Position numbers and translations under genes: made by a program. A DNA stretch of 64,000 nucleotides from Methanosarcina sp. UBA5 (GTDB lineage Archaea > Halobacteriota > Methanosarcinia > Methanosarcinales > Methanosarcinaceae), in assembly GCF_002505485.1 (NCBI RefSeq), contig NZ_DAVG01000123.1, positions 7,790 through 71,789 of the forward strand, in the 5' to 3' direction. Under the pieces are notes generated by a model. That model did no database searches. It was given only the letters and a program-made list of their open reading frames with translations, and was not told the DNA's origin. Shown here piece by piece: positions 28,987-36,938 of the stretch; within the stretch, counting starts at the first letter, position 1, and each line of letters begins with the position of its first letter.

Positions 28987-29730
28987 TTATACAATTCTGA
29001 ACCATTTACTTAATCTGATTTCATGGTAGCCGCAATTTCTGCATTTAAAATACCTTATTTTCTTTTTGAGAACGTAATTTAATACGTCAATATTCCTGTA
29101 TTCTTCTATTGCATGCTCTTCCCCGCACTCCTCACAGGTGTCTTCTTTTAAATTACCCTGCCTTTTCTCGTGATGGTGGTCTATGGATTGAAGTTCGATT
29201 TTTATAGCTTCATGCCCGCAGTTTCTGCAATGCCAGTACTGTGTTAGGGTTTTTGTATAAACATCGATTTTGCTTTCTTCCTTTACTAGTGGAGCCTGAA
29301 ATTCCTCAAAAACGAAATGCTTCCCGCATTTTTCGCAGTATGAATCCGTACAATAATTCATCATGGCCCTGTAATAACCAAACATATAAAGGAAAATAAT
29401 TTCTGACACGATCGTTAGAAATCTTCCGGCTGATATAAAGAAGTTTTTGGAGTTTGCAGAGAAATTAGCAGGGAAAAACATCAAAAATAGAAATAACAGT
29501 ATTGAAAGAAGAAGGAGTTTTGAGAACAACCTGGCTCTTTTTTGAATTTTTTCTACTCCATGTTTATTTGCCAGATTAACAGCTTCTTCCCTGCTCTCAG
29601 GGCTATATCTTGGATTCAATTTCTGGGTCATTTCCACGATGTCATTCTCAGGGTCTATTTTGTAGCGGATGCCTTCACAAAAAGCCTGATATGAACCTGA
29701 TGGAAACCTTATTCGCTTGTCTTTTGCCAA
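28987..29730 (-). CDS. Membrane protein with two zinc ribbons, function unknown
   Basis: The 247-residue product has two membrane segments near residues 70-125 and a soluble N-terminal arm (residues 1-60, ending in basic RARLF). After the membrane part it has two zinc ribbons: CEKCGKHF with CRNCGHEA, and CEECGEEH with CRNCGYHE. The two ribbons look duplicated. Between them is a His-rich patch (DHHHEKRQ). The tail RLSKWFRIV is basic. Such membrane-tethered ribbons could bind nucleic acid or protein, but I know no family function. It lies alone between two repeat blocks. Confidence 0.65.
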   Translation of the reverse strand: MAKDKRIRFPSGSYQAFCEGIRYKIDPENDIVEMTQKLNPRYSPESREEAVNLANKHGVEKIQKRARLFSKLLLLSILLFLFLMFFPANFSANSKNFFISAGRFLTIVSEIIFLYMFGYYRAMMNYCTDSYCEKCGKHFVFEEFQAPLVKEESKIDVYTKTLTQYWHCRNCGHEAIKIELQSIDHHHEKRQGNLKEDTCEECGEEHAIEEYRNIDVLNYVLKKKIRYFKCRNCGYHEIRLSKWFRIV

Positions 29731-30154
29731 TAGATCAGCGGCCCGTTTCTGGTTAGATTAGCTGTTATTCGTGAGTATTTTTATATCACAAAGCATGATA
29801 AATGTTTTTCCAGCATAGCTGCTGCTCTACAGCCCGAGTACCACTTCGGTAAGACAGAACCCTTTTCGCTATGCTGGGTTTCGCTCAAGAGGGCTGAATT
29901 TTAATTAAGAAACAGGCGTTAGATACCAAGTTTCTTCAGGATCACAGGTAATCGGGTTTTTCTGGGAGTTAATTTAATCATAACAGAAGAATTTTTCTCT
30001 CCACTCATCCTGATTTACCCAAAGGGACTTTAAAAACTCATTTTATAGTTAATTTAGAAACTTTACCCGCAAGTAACTTATAGTTTCCTTGAAGGCACTC
30101 TATGGAGAAACTAATAAACTTTAATTATATATATCATGAGGTAAACTAGGGTGT
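29731..30154. other. Intergenic region
   Basis: Contains the hairpin at 29812-29878 and otherwise AT-rich DNA without a gene. Confidence 0.4.
29812..29878. ncRNA. Long hairpin, possible structured RNA
   Basis: CCAGCATAGC (29812-29821) and GCTATGCTGG (about 29869-29878) are perfect inverted repeats of 10 bases. An inner CCGA/TCGG pair (CCGAGTACCACTTCGG) would form a second stem. The words CAGCCCGAGTACCAC recur near 30335 as CAGCCCGAGTCCCAC, so this may belong to a repeat family. No expression evidence. Confidence 0.3.
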
Positions 30155-30237
30155 GGGCATCTGGGAAGGTCAGAAAAGACCTTTTAAACTGTTTTTAATA
30201 ACCCCCAACACCCCCACTCCCCAATATCCGGATGCCC
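30155..30237. repeat. G/C-rich inverted-repeat element, copy 2
   Basis: GGGCATCTGG (30155-30164) pairs with CCGGATGCCC (30228-30237). The interior ACCCCCAACACCCCCACTCC matches the reverse complement of 22351-22437. An open frame that runs across it (30153-30623) is a by-product of the repeats. Confidence 0.7.
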
Positions 30238-30339
30238 AATTTTCAGATTATCAATTTTCTAATTCTACTTCCGGAATACGATCAAAATTGCGCTTCAGTA
30301 ACATGTGGCTCTTTTCGGTAGATTTGCGATTCTGCAGCC

Positions 30340-30596
30340 CGAGTCCCACAAGCCTTTTTAAAAAACTGCTTGTCCGCAAGCCTTTTCAAAAAAAGCTTGA
30401 GCGCAAACCTTTTCAAAAAAGGTTTGATCGAAAACGAAAAACAGCGCAACATTTGAGTTTGAGAACCTTAATCCCAAACCCTATCCGGCGTGATCACAAG
30501 CCTTTTTTGAAAAGGCTTGACCGAAAAACTGCAAAATCTAAAACATCGGTAGTCGGCGTGATCAACCGGCGCAACGGTTGCGGGTCAACAATTGCA
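30340..30596. repeat. Repeat block with hairpin modules, right of zinc-ribbon gene
   Basis: It contains successive AAGCCTTTTT...AAAAGGCTTG modules (near 30350, 30385, 30405, 30500) and ends with CGGCGTGATCAACCGGCGCA plus ACGGTTGCGGGTCAAC (30554-30591), almost identical to 28926-28975. Modules lie in the same orientation as the left block. Confidence 0.7.
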
Positions 30597-30704
30597 GTTC
30601 AATGGTTGCCTCAAGCGAACTAAAGAGATAGAAAGTTAAACGATATAAAAAACAGAGAATCAAAGTTATTTGCAATGAAGAAGTTGTTTTAAAAAATTAA
30701 AAGA

Positions 30705-30776
30705 AGCCAAGGTCCGGATTTGAACCAGGACTGAATCGCTCTGCTGGCGACTGCGTGACCACTCCGCCACCTTGGC
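30705..30776 (-). tRNA. tRNA-Cys (GCA), atypical
   Basis: A 72-base cloverleaf: acceptor GCCAAGG/CCTTGGC, discriminator U (a Cys identity base), short D stem GCG/CGC, anticodon stem GUCGC/GCGAU, loop CAGCAGA with anticodon GCA, five-base variable loop, T loop UUCAAAU. Two oddities: the base before the anticodon (position 33), almost always U, is A, and the outermost T-stem pair is C with A. A TATA-like box lies upstream and a T-run follows, so it may be transcribed. It could be a specialised isoacceptor or a decaying copy. Confidence 0.75.
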
Positions 30777-30802
30777 AATCTGTAAATCTTAATACAGCAT
30801 GG

Positions 30803-30814
30803 AAAATATATAAA
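30803..30814 (-). promoter_or_regulatory. TATA box of the tRNA-Cys gene
   Basis: On the minus strand TTTATATATTTT lies 27-38 bases ahead of the tRNA 5' end, the usual place for an archaeal tRNA promoter. Confidence 0.5.
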
Positions 30815-31242
30815 TTTTTAGGTTGCCAAGTATTATCACGCACCCCGTGCGGCTTTTCTTAATAATAGATATAAAAAGTAGAAATAAATCGTTCCAGTAT
30901 GTTGTTTAAATAAGATCGAAAATTCACTTGCTTCTCTTTATACGAAAGATTTTTGTTATTTTTTACTTTTTCGGACTGGCCCGAGTATTCATTCAGTGAA
31001 AACAGGTTACGTTCGGCAAATAAGGTTTTTAGGGCGAGATCCAAAATTTATTTCTGTCGAATAACCATTGATTGCAGAGAGTACGCCAGCGCAATTAGAT
31101 CAACATTCAGAGTTTTCTAATGACTTTGAAGTATGATCACATCGGTGATTCTGGAGTTGCGATAATTTAAAAATAAGAAGAGTTATTGTACCAGTTAATT
31201 TCAATGTGACTAATAATATAAAAACTAAAAAAGAGTTAAAAA
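30815..31242. other. Intergenic region
   Basis: It includes a small GC hairpin CGCACCCCGTGCG near 30839-30851 followed by T-rich DNA, and TACGCCAGCGCAATT (31083-31097), a short match to the dispersed module of 19000-19056. No gene seen. Confidence 0.35.
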
Positions 31243-31722
31243 ATGCTTCATATCAAATCAATTTCTAAATTTGTAATAGGGTTTTCGATTCTTCATTCAA
31301 TAACTTATTTTTTCGCAGGAATAATCGCACAGAAGGTTCTGGGAGCAAGTGAATTTTACCCTCCTTCTCTCTATGCATTAAGCTACTTAAGAGATCCTTT
31401 GAGCACTCATGTTCAGATGCTATTTATGCCAGCACAATTAATTAGGGGAATGCTTTTTGCAGGTGTTCTCTTGCCCTTCAGAAAGCGGATTTTCGAACTT
31501 GGTCAGGTATGGGGTGGATTACTCATAACTGCTATTGTTTTTGTCTTCGGATACCTGGCAGCCTCTGGAGGTCTGATAGAACATTATGTTTATTTCACTG
31601 CTGAGTCATACCCATTAAAATTCGCTTTGATAACTTTAATAGAGATATTGATTCAGACGCTATTATTGGGGCAGTTGGTTATGCTGTGGGAAAGAAGGTT
31701 TAATGGAGATTATTACAAATGA
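31243..31722 (+). CDS. Small integral membrane protein, unknown function
   Basis: The 159-residue protein has four clear hydrophobic segments (near residues 8-28, 60-80, 90-112 and 125-148) joined by short loops. The loop after the first segment contains GASEFYPPSLYALSYLRDP. The C-terminus is basic (WERRFNGDYYK). It has no signal peptide or catalytic motif that I recognise. The ATG is supported only weakly (AAAGAGTT). It stands alone between repeat regions. Confidence 0.6.
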   Translation: MLHIKSISKFVIGFSILHSITYFFAGIIAQKVLGASEFYPPSLYALSYLRDPLSTHVQMLFMPAQLIRGMLFAGVLLPFRKRIFELGQVWGGLLITAIVFVFGYLAASGGLIEHYVYFTAESYPLKFALITLIEILIQTLLLGQLVMLWERRFNGDYYK

Positions 31723-32090
31723 TTTCTAAGGATCTTCAGGTAAATGAAAAAGCAAAATTTTAGCCTACGCCTGGCTGTGCCTAAATATATTTTTTCTTGT
31801 TATAGACCCTGACAATTTCTAGGATTAATCTTTGCCCATTGATATTTGTTGGTGATCCAATAATTCTAATCCGAAGTAGGCATTCGAATTTTGTTTCCCA
31901 AGTTGAGCTTCAGAATATAGAGTATTTTTAGGAAGATTGAAGTATGTGGCTGAGACATATTCTATCGTCGAGAGAAATAAAAAACTGATTTTGGGATGAG
32001 CTCATATTTAATTTTCTTACGGCTTTTGCAATTTTACTTTACTTTTCTTTTCAACTTAGACCTAAAAGGTATTAAACATCTGCGTTGGAG
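31723..32090. other. Intergenic with a degenerate MITE-like element
   Basis: No gene seen. From about 31905 to 32004 it resembles copy B of the ATCCCAAAA element: GAGCTTCAGAATATAG near 31910 and the right end TTTTGGGATGAGCTCA ending at 32004. The left end is not intact. Confidence 0.45.
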
Positions 32091-32283
32091 GCAGTGTACC
32101 AAAAGTTCTGTAAATTATGATTGACTCTGTACCCTTTTTTTTCACCACAAAAAACAGGATGCAGAGTCAATGGTTAATCGATTCTCATTCATAAAAGATT
32201 ATTTTATAGATCAGGAAGCTGGAATTTGCCAGTTAATCACGTGGTTTTTAAACCTTGTTATGGAGGATTCTGTAAAATCATAA
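32091..32283 (+). mobile_element. IS256-like insertion sequence remnant (left end)
   Basis: GTGTACCAAAAGTTCTGTAAA (32094 onward) resembles the terminal repeat of Methanosarcina IS256-type elements. It is followed at 32170 by ATG and 37 codons (MVNRFSFIKDYFIDQ, then ITWFLNLVMEDSV) like the start of a Mutator/IS256 transposase. A TAA then ends it and the rest of the element is missing. The family call is from memory of related N-termini. Confidence 0.5.
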
Positions 32284-32661
32284 ATTTCAAGTAGCTGGTG
32301 GTGTGAAAATCTAATCTTGAGATAACGGCATTATACTCAGTACACAAAAATTAACTTTGAATTTATAGCAAATTCGAGATATAGCCGCATTTTACCAAAG
32401 AATTTGTTTTTCAAGATTATTGCAGTTTTTTGAGATAGTTAGTAGAAAAAATTGTAGTTTTAAGGAAGCAACAATAAGAGAAATCACTAGATTATGGGAT
32501 TGGTCATATATGTTAGATAAATATATATTTAACAAAAATAAATTCACGATTGCTAATTTCCTGTAACTTGCTTTAAATGCTATTGTACGATTGTTTGCAG
32601 TCCAAATTTGCAGATGCGGAAGAGGTATCATAAGATAAACCTGGTGGGGAGCCGTGATGGT
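32284..32661. other. Intergenic region
   Basis: AT-rich with no gene. TATATATTTAACAAA near 32520 may be part of the thiN promoter. Confidence 0.3.
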
Positions 32662-33261
32662 ATGGATCTTAACGAAAAGATAGACATGATAGGGCGTTTA
32701 TATCTTGGGCTTGAACAAATAGAAGACTGTGAAGAGTTTTCAGCTTTGATTCCTGAAGTTCGAACAAATTTTGTTTATGCTTCAAAAGAATCAACCACTT
32801 CTGAAGATATTCTTGCAGTCGATGGGAGAATTTCCGTAGTTGATGGTTTTCCGAAAGCTATCGGAAGAATAAAATTCGGGGCTTCTGGCTATATGGCACA
32901 TCTTCTACTGGAAATCCGGAAAAAAGATTCTGAGATAAGGTCTATTATAGATTTTGCAGGTAACCCGGAAATTGCTGAGTTTCTAAAAGCTTACTGTAAA
33001 GAAAAGGGATGGGGGTTTTCAGTAGTCGACCGGCTTTTTGAGCCTGAGAATCTGAAGGATGCAGAAGGAGAGGCTATCTCCTGGATTGCAGAGGAAGCTA
33101 TACGGGCTGCAGGAGGGAAAATGCCCAGGGTCTTTTACGAAACAGGTGCGGTTGGAAAAGAGCCTGTGAGTATTCTTGTAGGGAAAGACCCGCTCGAGGT
33201 TGCAGAACAGATCTGTGAGCTTGCTAGAAGTTACCACGAATCAGGACGAAGAACGAGATAA
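32662..33261 (+). CDS. ThiN-family thiamine-phosphate synthase domain protein
   Basis: ThiN joins HMP-pyrophosphate and thiazole phosphate in archaea. It is usually fused behind ThiD or behind an HTH domain. Here it stands alone: 199 residues from ATG 32662 (MDLNEKIDMIGRLYLGL), with GGTGGGGAG upstream. The frame extends 18 codons further. Family signatures are PEVRTNFVYASKESTTSEDI, VDGFPKAIGRIKFGASGYMA, SIIDFAGNPEI and a closing FYETGAVGKEPVSILVG. No HTH is present, so an enzyme is more likely than the ThiR regulator. Confidence 0.85.
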   Translation: MDLNEKIDMIGRLYLGLEQIEDCEEFSALIPEVRTNFVYASKESTTSEDILAVDGRISVVDGFPKAIGRIKFGASGYMAHLLLEIRKKDSEIRSIIDFAGNPEIAEFLKAYCKEKGWGFSVVDRLFEPENLKDAEGEAISWIAEEAIRAAGGKMPRVFYETGAVGKEPVSILVGKDPLEVAEQICELARSYHESGRRTR

Positions 33262-34063
33262 AAACGAAAAAGTCGTCAGATGAAAAAAACAGAAACCAGT
33301 GAAGAAAGCGATGAGGAGCGGGGAAAGGATTGTAGAACCCCTCTCCTCCCATGGAATGAAAGAAACCGATTTTTCGGCTCTTCAATATAAACCGGCATTC
33401 TGAAGGTGGTGATTGCCGGCTTCGAAAATACGTTTTAAAATGTAAGGTTTGTTCGCTTTTACACGATATTAAATAGAACTTTGGGATATTTATACTATGT
33501 GCTGTGATAGCAGATAGTATGTTAGCACAACTCAATTAATACGAAATCCAGAAAACTATCGGTTTTCGAGAGAATATATATTATTCCAACTTTGAGAGTC
33601 CTCACAGGAACAGGAAAATCAAATCAATTTTCTTATGAGAGATAGTGGAAAGAAAAAGATATGAGTCCTTTCTTTTGACAAAATCTACCACCTTAATTTG
33701 CGGATTTCAATAAAATATTCAGGACTTTTACCCACTTTTAAAAACTCTCATTTAAATTTTAGATACTACTTTAAAATATATTGAACAAATAACATCCATT
33801 GATAAATAAAGCCCTGATTTAAATTTTAAGATATATGCTTTAGAACATATTGAATAAATCTGGTTAACAGTCACTTTTTATACAGAGTTATTGATACTCT
33901 ACGCATGATAACGTATTTCGTATCAAGCTGGAACGCTTGATATTGCAGTTTAATATAACACTCATTTTTAATTAAAGAATAAAAAGTAGTATACTTTAAA
34001 ATAAGAATAGACGAATTTTAAGGCGAGAATAGAAAATATGCCTTTATTGTATCATAAAAGGGA
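33262..34063. other. Intergenic region
   Basis: No gene in 800 bases. A hairpin ACCGGCA...TGCCGGC near 33391-33421 may end thiN transcription. The rest is AT-rich with repeated GATTTAAATTTTAA-like words (33750-33830). Confidence 0.4.
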
Positions 34064-34513
34064 GTGGATAGAACGGAAGAAAATCATTTCAAAAGAATTC
34101 TGATCGCAACCGACGGCTCGAAGAATGCAAAAAGAGCGGCTTCTTATGGAGTGAATCTCGCAAAGATAGCAAGTGCTGAAGTGCATGCCCTTTATGTAAT
34201 CTCAACTCAACATGCAGTAACTACCCGGACGGTTAAGGGCTGGAGCGAAGGATTTGAAGAATGTCTTACGAATAAGGGGAGAGTTGCAATTGATGATGTG
34301 GAAAAACTGGGGAAAGAAGCCGGGGTTAAAGTTAAACCCGCGTTCCTGAAAGGCATTCCTGCTGTAAAGATCCTTGAATATGCACAGGAAAACAATATTG
34401 ACCTTGTAGTAATGGGCACACAGGGCTTTACAGGCATCAAAAAATTCCTGATCGGCAGTGTTGCAGAAAAGGTCGTAAGGCACTCAAGGATTCCAGTAAT
34501 GGTTATTCGGTGA
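34064..34513 (+). CDS. Universal stress protein, UspA family
   Basis: A single-domain Usp of 149 residues. The N-terminal RILIATDGSKNAKRAASYGV and the C-terminal nucleotide loop MGTQGFTGIKKFLIGSVAEK, with the G-2x-G-9x-G(S/T) pattern, indicate the ATP-binding type. The start is GTG at 34064; a TAA lies three codons upstream, so no longer form exists. The AAGGGAG ribosome-like word touches the start codon, an unusually close spacing. A 21-codon ATG frame (34038) overlaps the start in another frame. The gene stands alone and its role is inferred only. Confidence 0.9.
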   Translation: MDRTEENHFKRILIATDGSKNAKRAASYGVNLAKIASAEVHALYVISTQHAVTTRTVKGWSEGFEECLTNKGRVAIDDVEKLGKEAGVKVKPAFLKGIPAVKILEYAQENNIDLVVMGTQGFTGIKKFLIGSVAEKVVRHSRIPVMVIR

Positions 34514-34625
34514 ACGCAGGCCCTTAAGGCCTGCTAATTCTTTAATTCAGTGCCGGAAAATTGTTCTTCGATTTGTTTTAAGGCTTGTTCTTAGATTTGT
34601 TCTTAGTTATTCATAGATCACAGCT

Positions 34626-34904
34626 TTAATCTTCAAAGATTCCTGAACCTTTAAAGACATCTCTTGCTTCCTCAAGGCTCAGATCCTCAGGGGGTACGAT
34701 AATGTCGGATTCCAGAAGTTCTTCCGCTTCAATCGGCTCCCCTTTTTCCTTTATTTTGGAGATCAATCTGGCAAGTTCTCTTCGGAATTCCTCGTTTTTT
34801 CCTTCCTCAACCAGATCCACAATCCGGTTATCAATCTGGTTCAGCTCGTCACAGAGAGCTTCAGGTGCCCTGTACTGGCCTTCACCCATAATCCTGATTA
34901 TCAA
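34626..34904 (-). CDS. PspA-associated protein (PspAA domain)
   Basis: A 92-residue acidic protein of the PspAA type, found next to archaeal and bacterial PspA. Features: IIRIMGEGQYRAP at the start, LNQIDNRIVDLVEEG in the middle, and an acidic end VPPEDLSLEEARDVF. The TTG start follows the pspA stop by two bases, and the ribosome site GGGGGTC lies within the end of pspA, so translation is coupled. It probably modulates PspA assembly. Confidence 0.85.
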   Translation of the reverse strand: MIIRIMGEGQYRAPEALCDELNQIDNRIVDLVEEGKNEEFRRELARLISKIKEKGEPIEAEELLESDIIVPPEDLSLEEARDVFKGSGIFED

Positions 34905-34906
34905 CT

Positions 34907-35659
34907 TCAGACCCCCTTTCTTTCTCCCGTACCTTCTTCCCCGGTTCTCGCTTTCTCAGGCTCTTTTCCGGCTTCGGCCTTAAGTCTGGCAAGTTCTGAT
35001 TCTACATTGCTCTGAGCACTAATTTTTGCAAGTTCCCGATCAATGTCGTCCCTGCCACCTGTGAGGTCTTCGAGTGTGCCAGCTTCCATAAGCTCATCAA
35101 TTGCCTCAGCCCGAGCTTTCATTTCTTCGGTTTTATTTTCAGCCCTTTCGAGCGCAAGGCCTACATCCGCCATTTCTTCGCTTATCCCTGTAACGGATTC
35201 ATTTATTTTCACCTGGGCTTCAGCAGCCGAGTACTGAGCTTTAATTGACTCTTTCCGGGTTCTGAAAATCTCCACTTTAGTTGAAAGTCGCTTTTCCGAG
35301 GCTATCAGTTTTTCTTGCTGCTTCTCGAGCTCTGCAATTTCCCTATCGATCCCCTCGACCTGCTGCGCAAGAGCGGCTTTTCTCTCAAGAGCCAGCCTTG
35401 CAAGGTCCTCCCTGCCAGCGGCAACTGCATCTTTTGCCTGTTTTTCAAGCTTGTCCGTATTTTGAACCAGTTTTGCACGCTGGAGCTCGAGGCGCTTTTT
35501 TGAGCTTGTAACTTCCGCAACTCCTCTCTTCACGTTCTGGAGCAATTCGAGCTGTCTCTCATAGGAATAGTCCAGCGTTTCCCGTGGGTCTTCCATCCTG
35601 TTAAGCACTGTATTCATCTTTGATTTAAATACTGTCTCCATCCTTTTGAATAATCCCAT
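34907..35659 (-). CDS. pspA: PspA/IM30-family membrane stress protein
   Basis: PspA/Vipp1 proteins polymerise on damaged membranes. The 250 residues start MGLFKRMETVFKSKMNTVLN (amphipathic anchor helix) and continue as a long coiled coil (DPRETLDYSYERQLELLQNV; many A/E/K/R heptads) to about residue 225, with an acidic low-complexity tail (KEPEKARTGEEGTG). The length is normal. The ATG follows AAGGGGAAAATAC. It is divergent from msvR, and the pspAA gene follows directly. Confidence 0.92.
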   Translation of the reverse strand: MGLFKRMETVFKSKMNTVLNRMEDPRETLDYSYERQLELLQNVKRGVAEVTSSKKRLELQRAKLVQNTDKLEKQAKDAVAAGREDLARLALERKAALAQQVEGIDREIAELEKQQEKLIASEKRLSTKVEIFRTRKESIKAQYSAAEAQVKINESVTGISEEMADVGLALERAENKTEEMKARAEAIDELMEAGTLEDLTGGRDDIDRELAKISAQSNVESELARLKAEAGKEPEKARTGEEGTGERKGV

Positions 35660-35991
35660 GTATTTTCCCCTTTGCTTTTTTTAAAGATTTCAAGCCGAAT
35701 AGATCTGAGGCTTTCATGCTTTCTTTATTATTCCTGACAAATCCTTTCCGGCACCTCATCCGCATTTCTGGTATCCTACTGTCTATTTGTTTTCATTGGA
35801 GTAATATAATTAGCTTACCTATATTTCTATCTATAAATCATCTCCATAATCAAATATTTCTCTTTTTGAATAATATATATCTCTCCCAGAATCAAACTTT
35901 TCTTTTCCCGAATCAAATAGATCTCTTTTCGGGTTTGCTTATTTAAATAAAAACATTTTATAAACATGTAATTATATACAATAAGATATTC
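35660..35991. other. Divergent promoter region pspA/msvR
   Basis: AT-rich, with CTTTTTGAATAATATATATCTC repeats of TCTTTTxxGAATCAAA type near 35865-35930. It carries promoters for pspA on the minus strand and msvR on the plus strand. No gene seen. Confidence 0.35.
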
Positions 35992-36007
35992 TTCGTGGGT
36001 GCGCGAA
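35992..36007. promoter_or_regulatory. Putative MsvR operator
   Basis: TTCG-N8-CGAA (TTCGTGGGTGCGCGAA) sits four bases upstream of the TATA box of msvR. MsvR proteins are known to bind TTCG-containing palindromes in their own promoter, so autoregulation is likely. Confidence 0.5.
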
Positions 36008-36010
36008 CGA

Positions 36011-36020
36011 TTTATATATT
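36011..36020 (+). promoter_or_regulatory. TATA box of msvR
   Basis: TTTATATATT lies 27-36 bases before the ATG at 36047, so transcription would start only a few bases before the gene. Confidence 0.55.
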
Positions 36021-36046
36021 CTAAATGCAACTTATCTAAAGATATT

Positions 36047-36784
36047 ATGGCAAAATCTGAGAGTAAAACAGAATTTTTTTATAATGAAAAAGAACTGGTA
36101 GCAATAGGCAGTCCTGTTAAACTTCAGATCCTTAATTTGCTCAGGGAAGAACCCAGGTCGTTTGATGAAATCGTAAAATCTACAGCAAAAGCCAAATCAA
36201 CTGTTTCCGTACACCTTAACAATCTCAGATCGTGCGAGCTTGTAGAAGAAAACTTTGACCCAAAAGATCGCCGCCGAAAGATTTATTCTCTCACTTCCCG
36301 CTACATGGGCTGCTCTCAGGAACCTTTCATCGAGCATTACAGGAGTTTACTGGAAAAAGCTCCTGAGTACGGAAACGATAGGTTCTGCTTTGTAGAAATG
36401 CTGCTCCATGCGCTTTACTTTGGCTTTGGAGCATACGGAATTGACAATTCCCCGGTTATAAAAGCGATAGGAAACGATCTTGGAAGATCTATTTCCCCCA
36501 TTTTTGAATCCGAAACCCCTGAGGAACTCCTGAAGGAAATCGGGGATTTTCTGGAATTCCAGGGGAAATGCCGGGTTACCGTACTTGTAGATCTTCTTGC
36601 TCTGCAGATTGAAGACGATTTCAAAGCCAGATCAATACCGGTTATAGGAAAACCCTTCTGCACCTTAAGAGAAGGCATTATTGAGGGAATTCTTAAAGGA
36701 AAGCTCGATAAGGAGTACAGAGTTACCGAGACCGAGTGCTATGGATCAGGGCATGAACACTGCCTTTTTAAGATAACAATATAA
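36047..36784 (+). CDS. msvR: MsvR redox-responsive regulator (ArsR HTH + V4R domain)
   Basis: MsvR is a methanogen regulator that senses oxidation through cysteines. From ATG 36047 (MAKSESKTEFF) it has 245 residues: an ArsR-type winged helix (VKLQILNLLREEPRSFDEIV, STVSVHLNNL) in the first ~90 and a C-terminal V4R domain ending in ECYGSGHEHCLFKI. Cysteines are at 63, 89, 114, 175, 205, 231 and 239. Positions 63 and 175 match those I recall for the Methanosarcina protein. The frame extends 16 codons upstream to 35999, but that would overlap the promoter. A TTCG palindrome is next to the TATA box. Confidence 0.9.
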   Translation: MAKSESKTEFFYNEKELVAIGSPVKLQILNLLREEPRSFDEIVKSTAKAKSTVSVHLNNLRSCELVEENFDPKDRRRKIYSLTSRYMGCSQEPFIEHYRSLLEKAPEYGNDRFCFVEMLLHALYFGFGAYGIDNSPVIKAIGNDLGRSISPIFESETPEELLKEIGDFLEFQGKCRVTVLVDLLALQIEDDFKARSIPVIGKPFCTLREGIIEGILKGKLDKEYRVTETECYGSGHEHCLFKITI

Positions 36785-36938
36785 ATTTGTTTCTCTTTCT
36801 AACAGTATTACATGTGAATTATTATTAATAATTCCGGGTTTTAAGCCGCGCCCTATTCTCAAAACCAACTGGCTTACAATATTTCCCGGGCTAGCTCTTT
36901 TTTTCGAGCTTTACCCTATTTTTCCTCAAGGCAAGCTG

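Noticed and set aside
30153..30623. 156-codon open frame
   Set aside because: It runs through inverted-repeat and hairpin repeat DNA; its residues are copies of repeat words (KPFQKKLERKPFQK) and no ribosome site or homology is seen.
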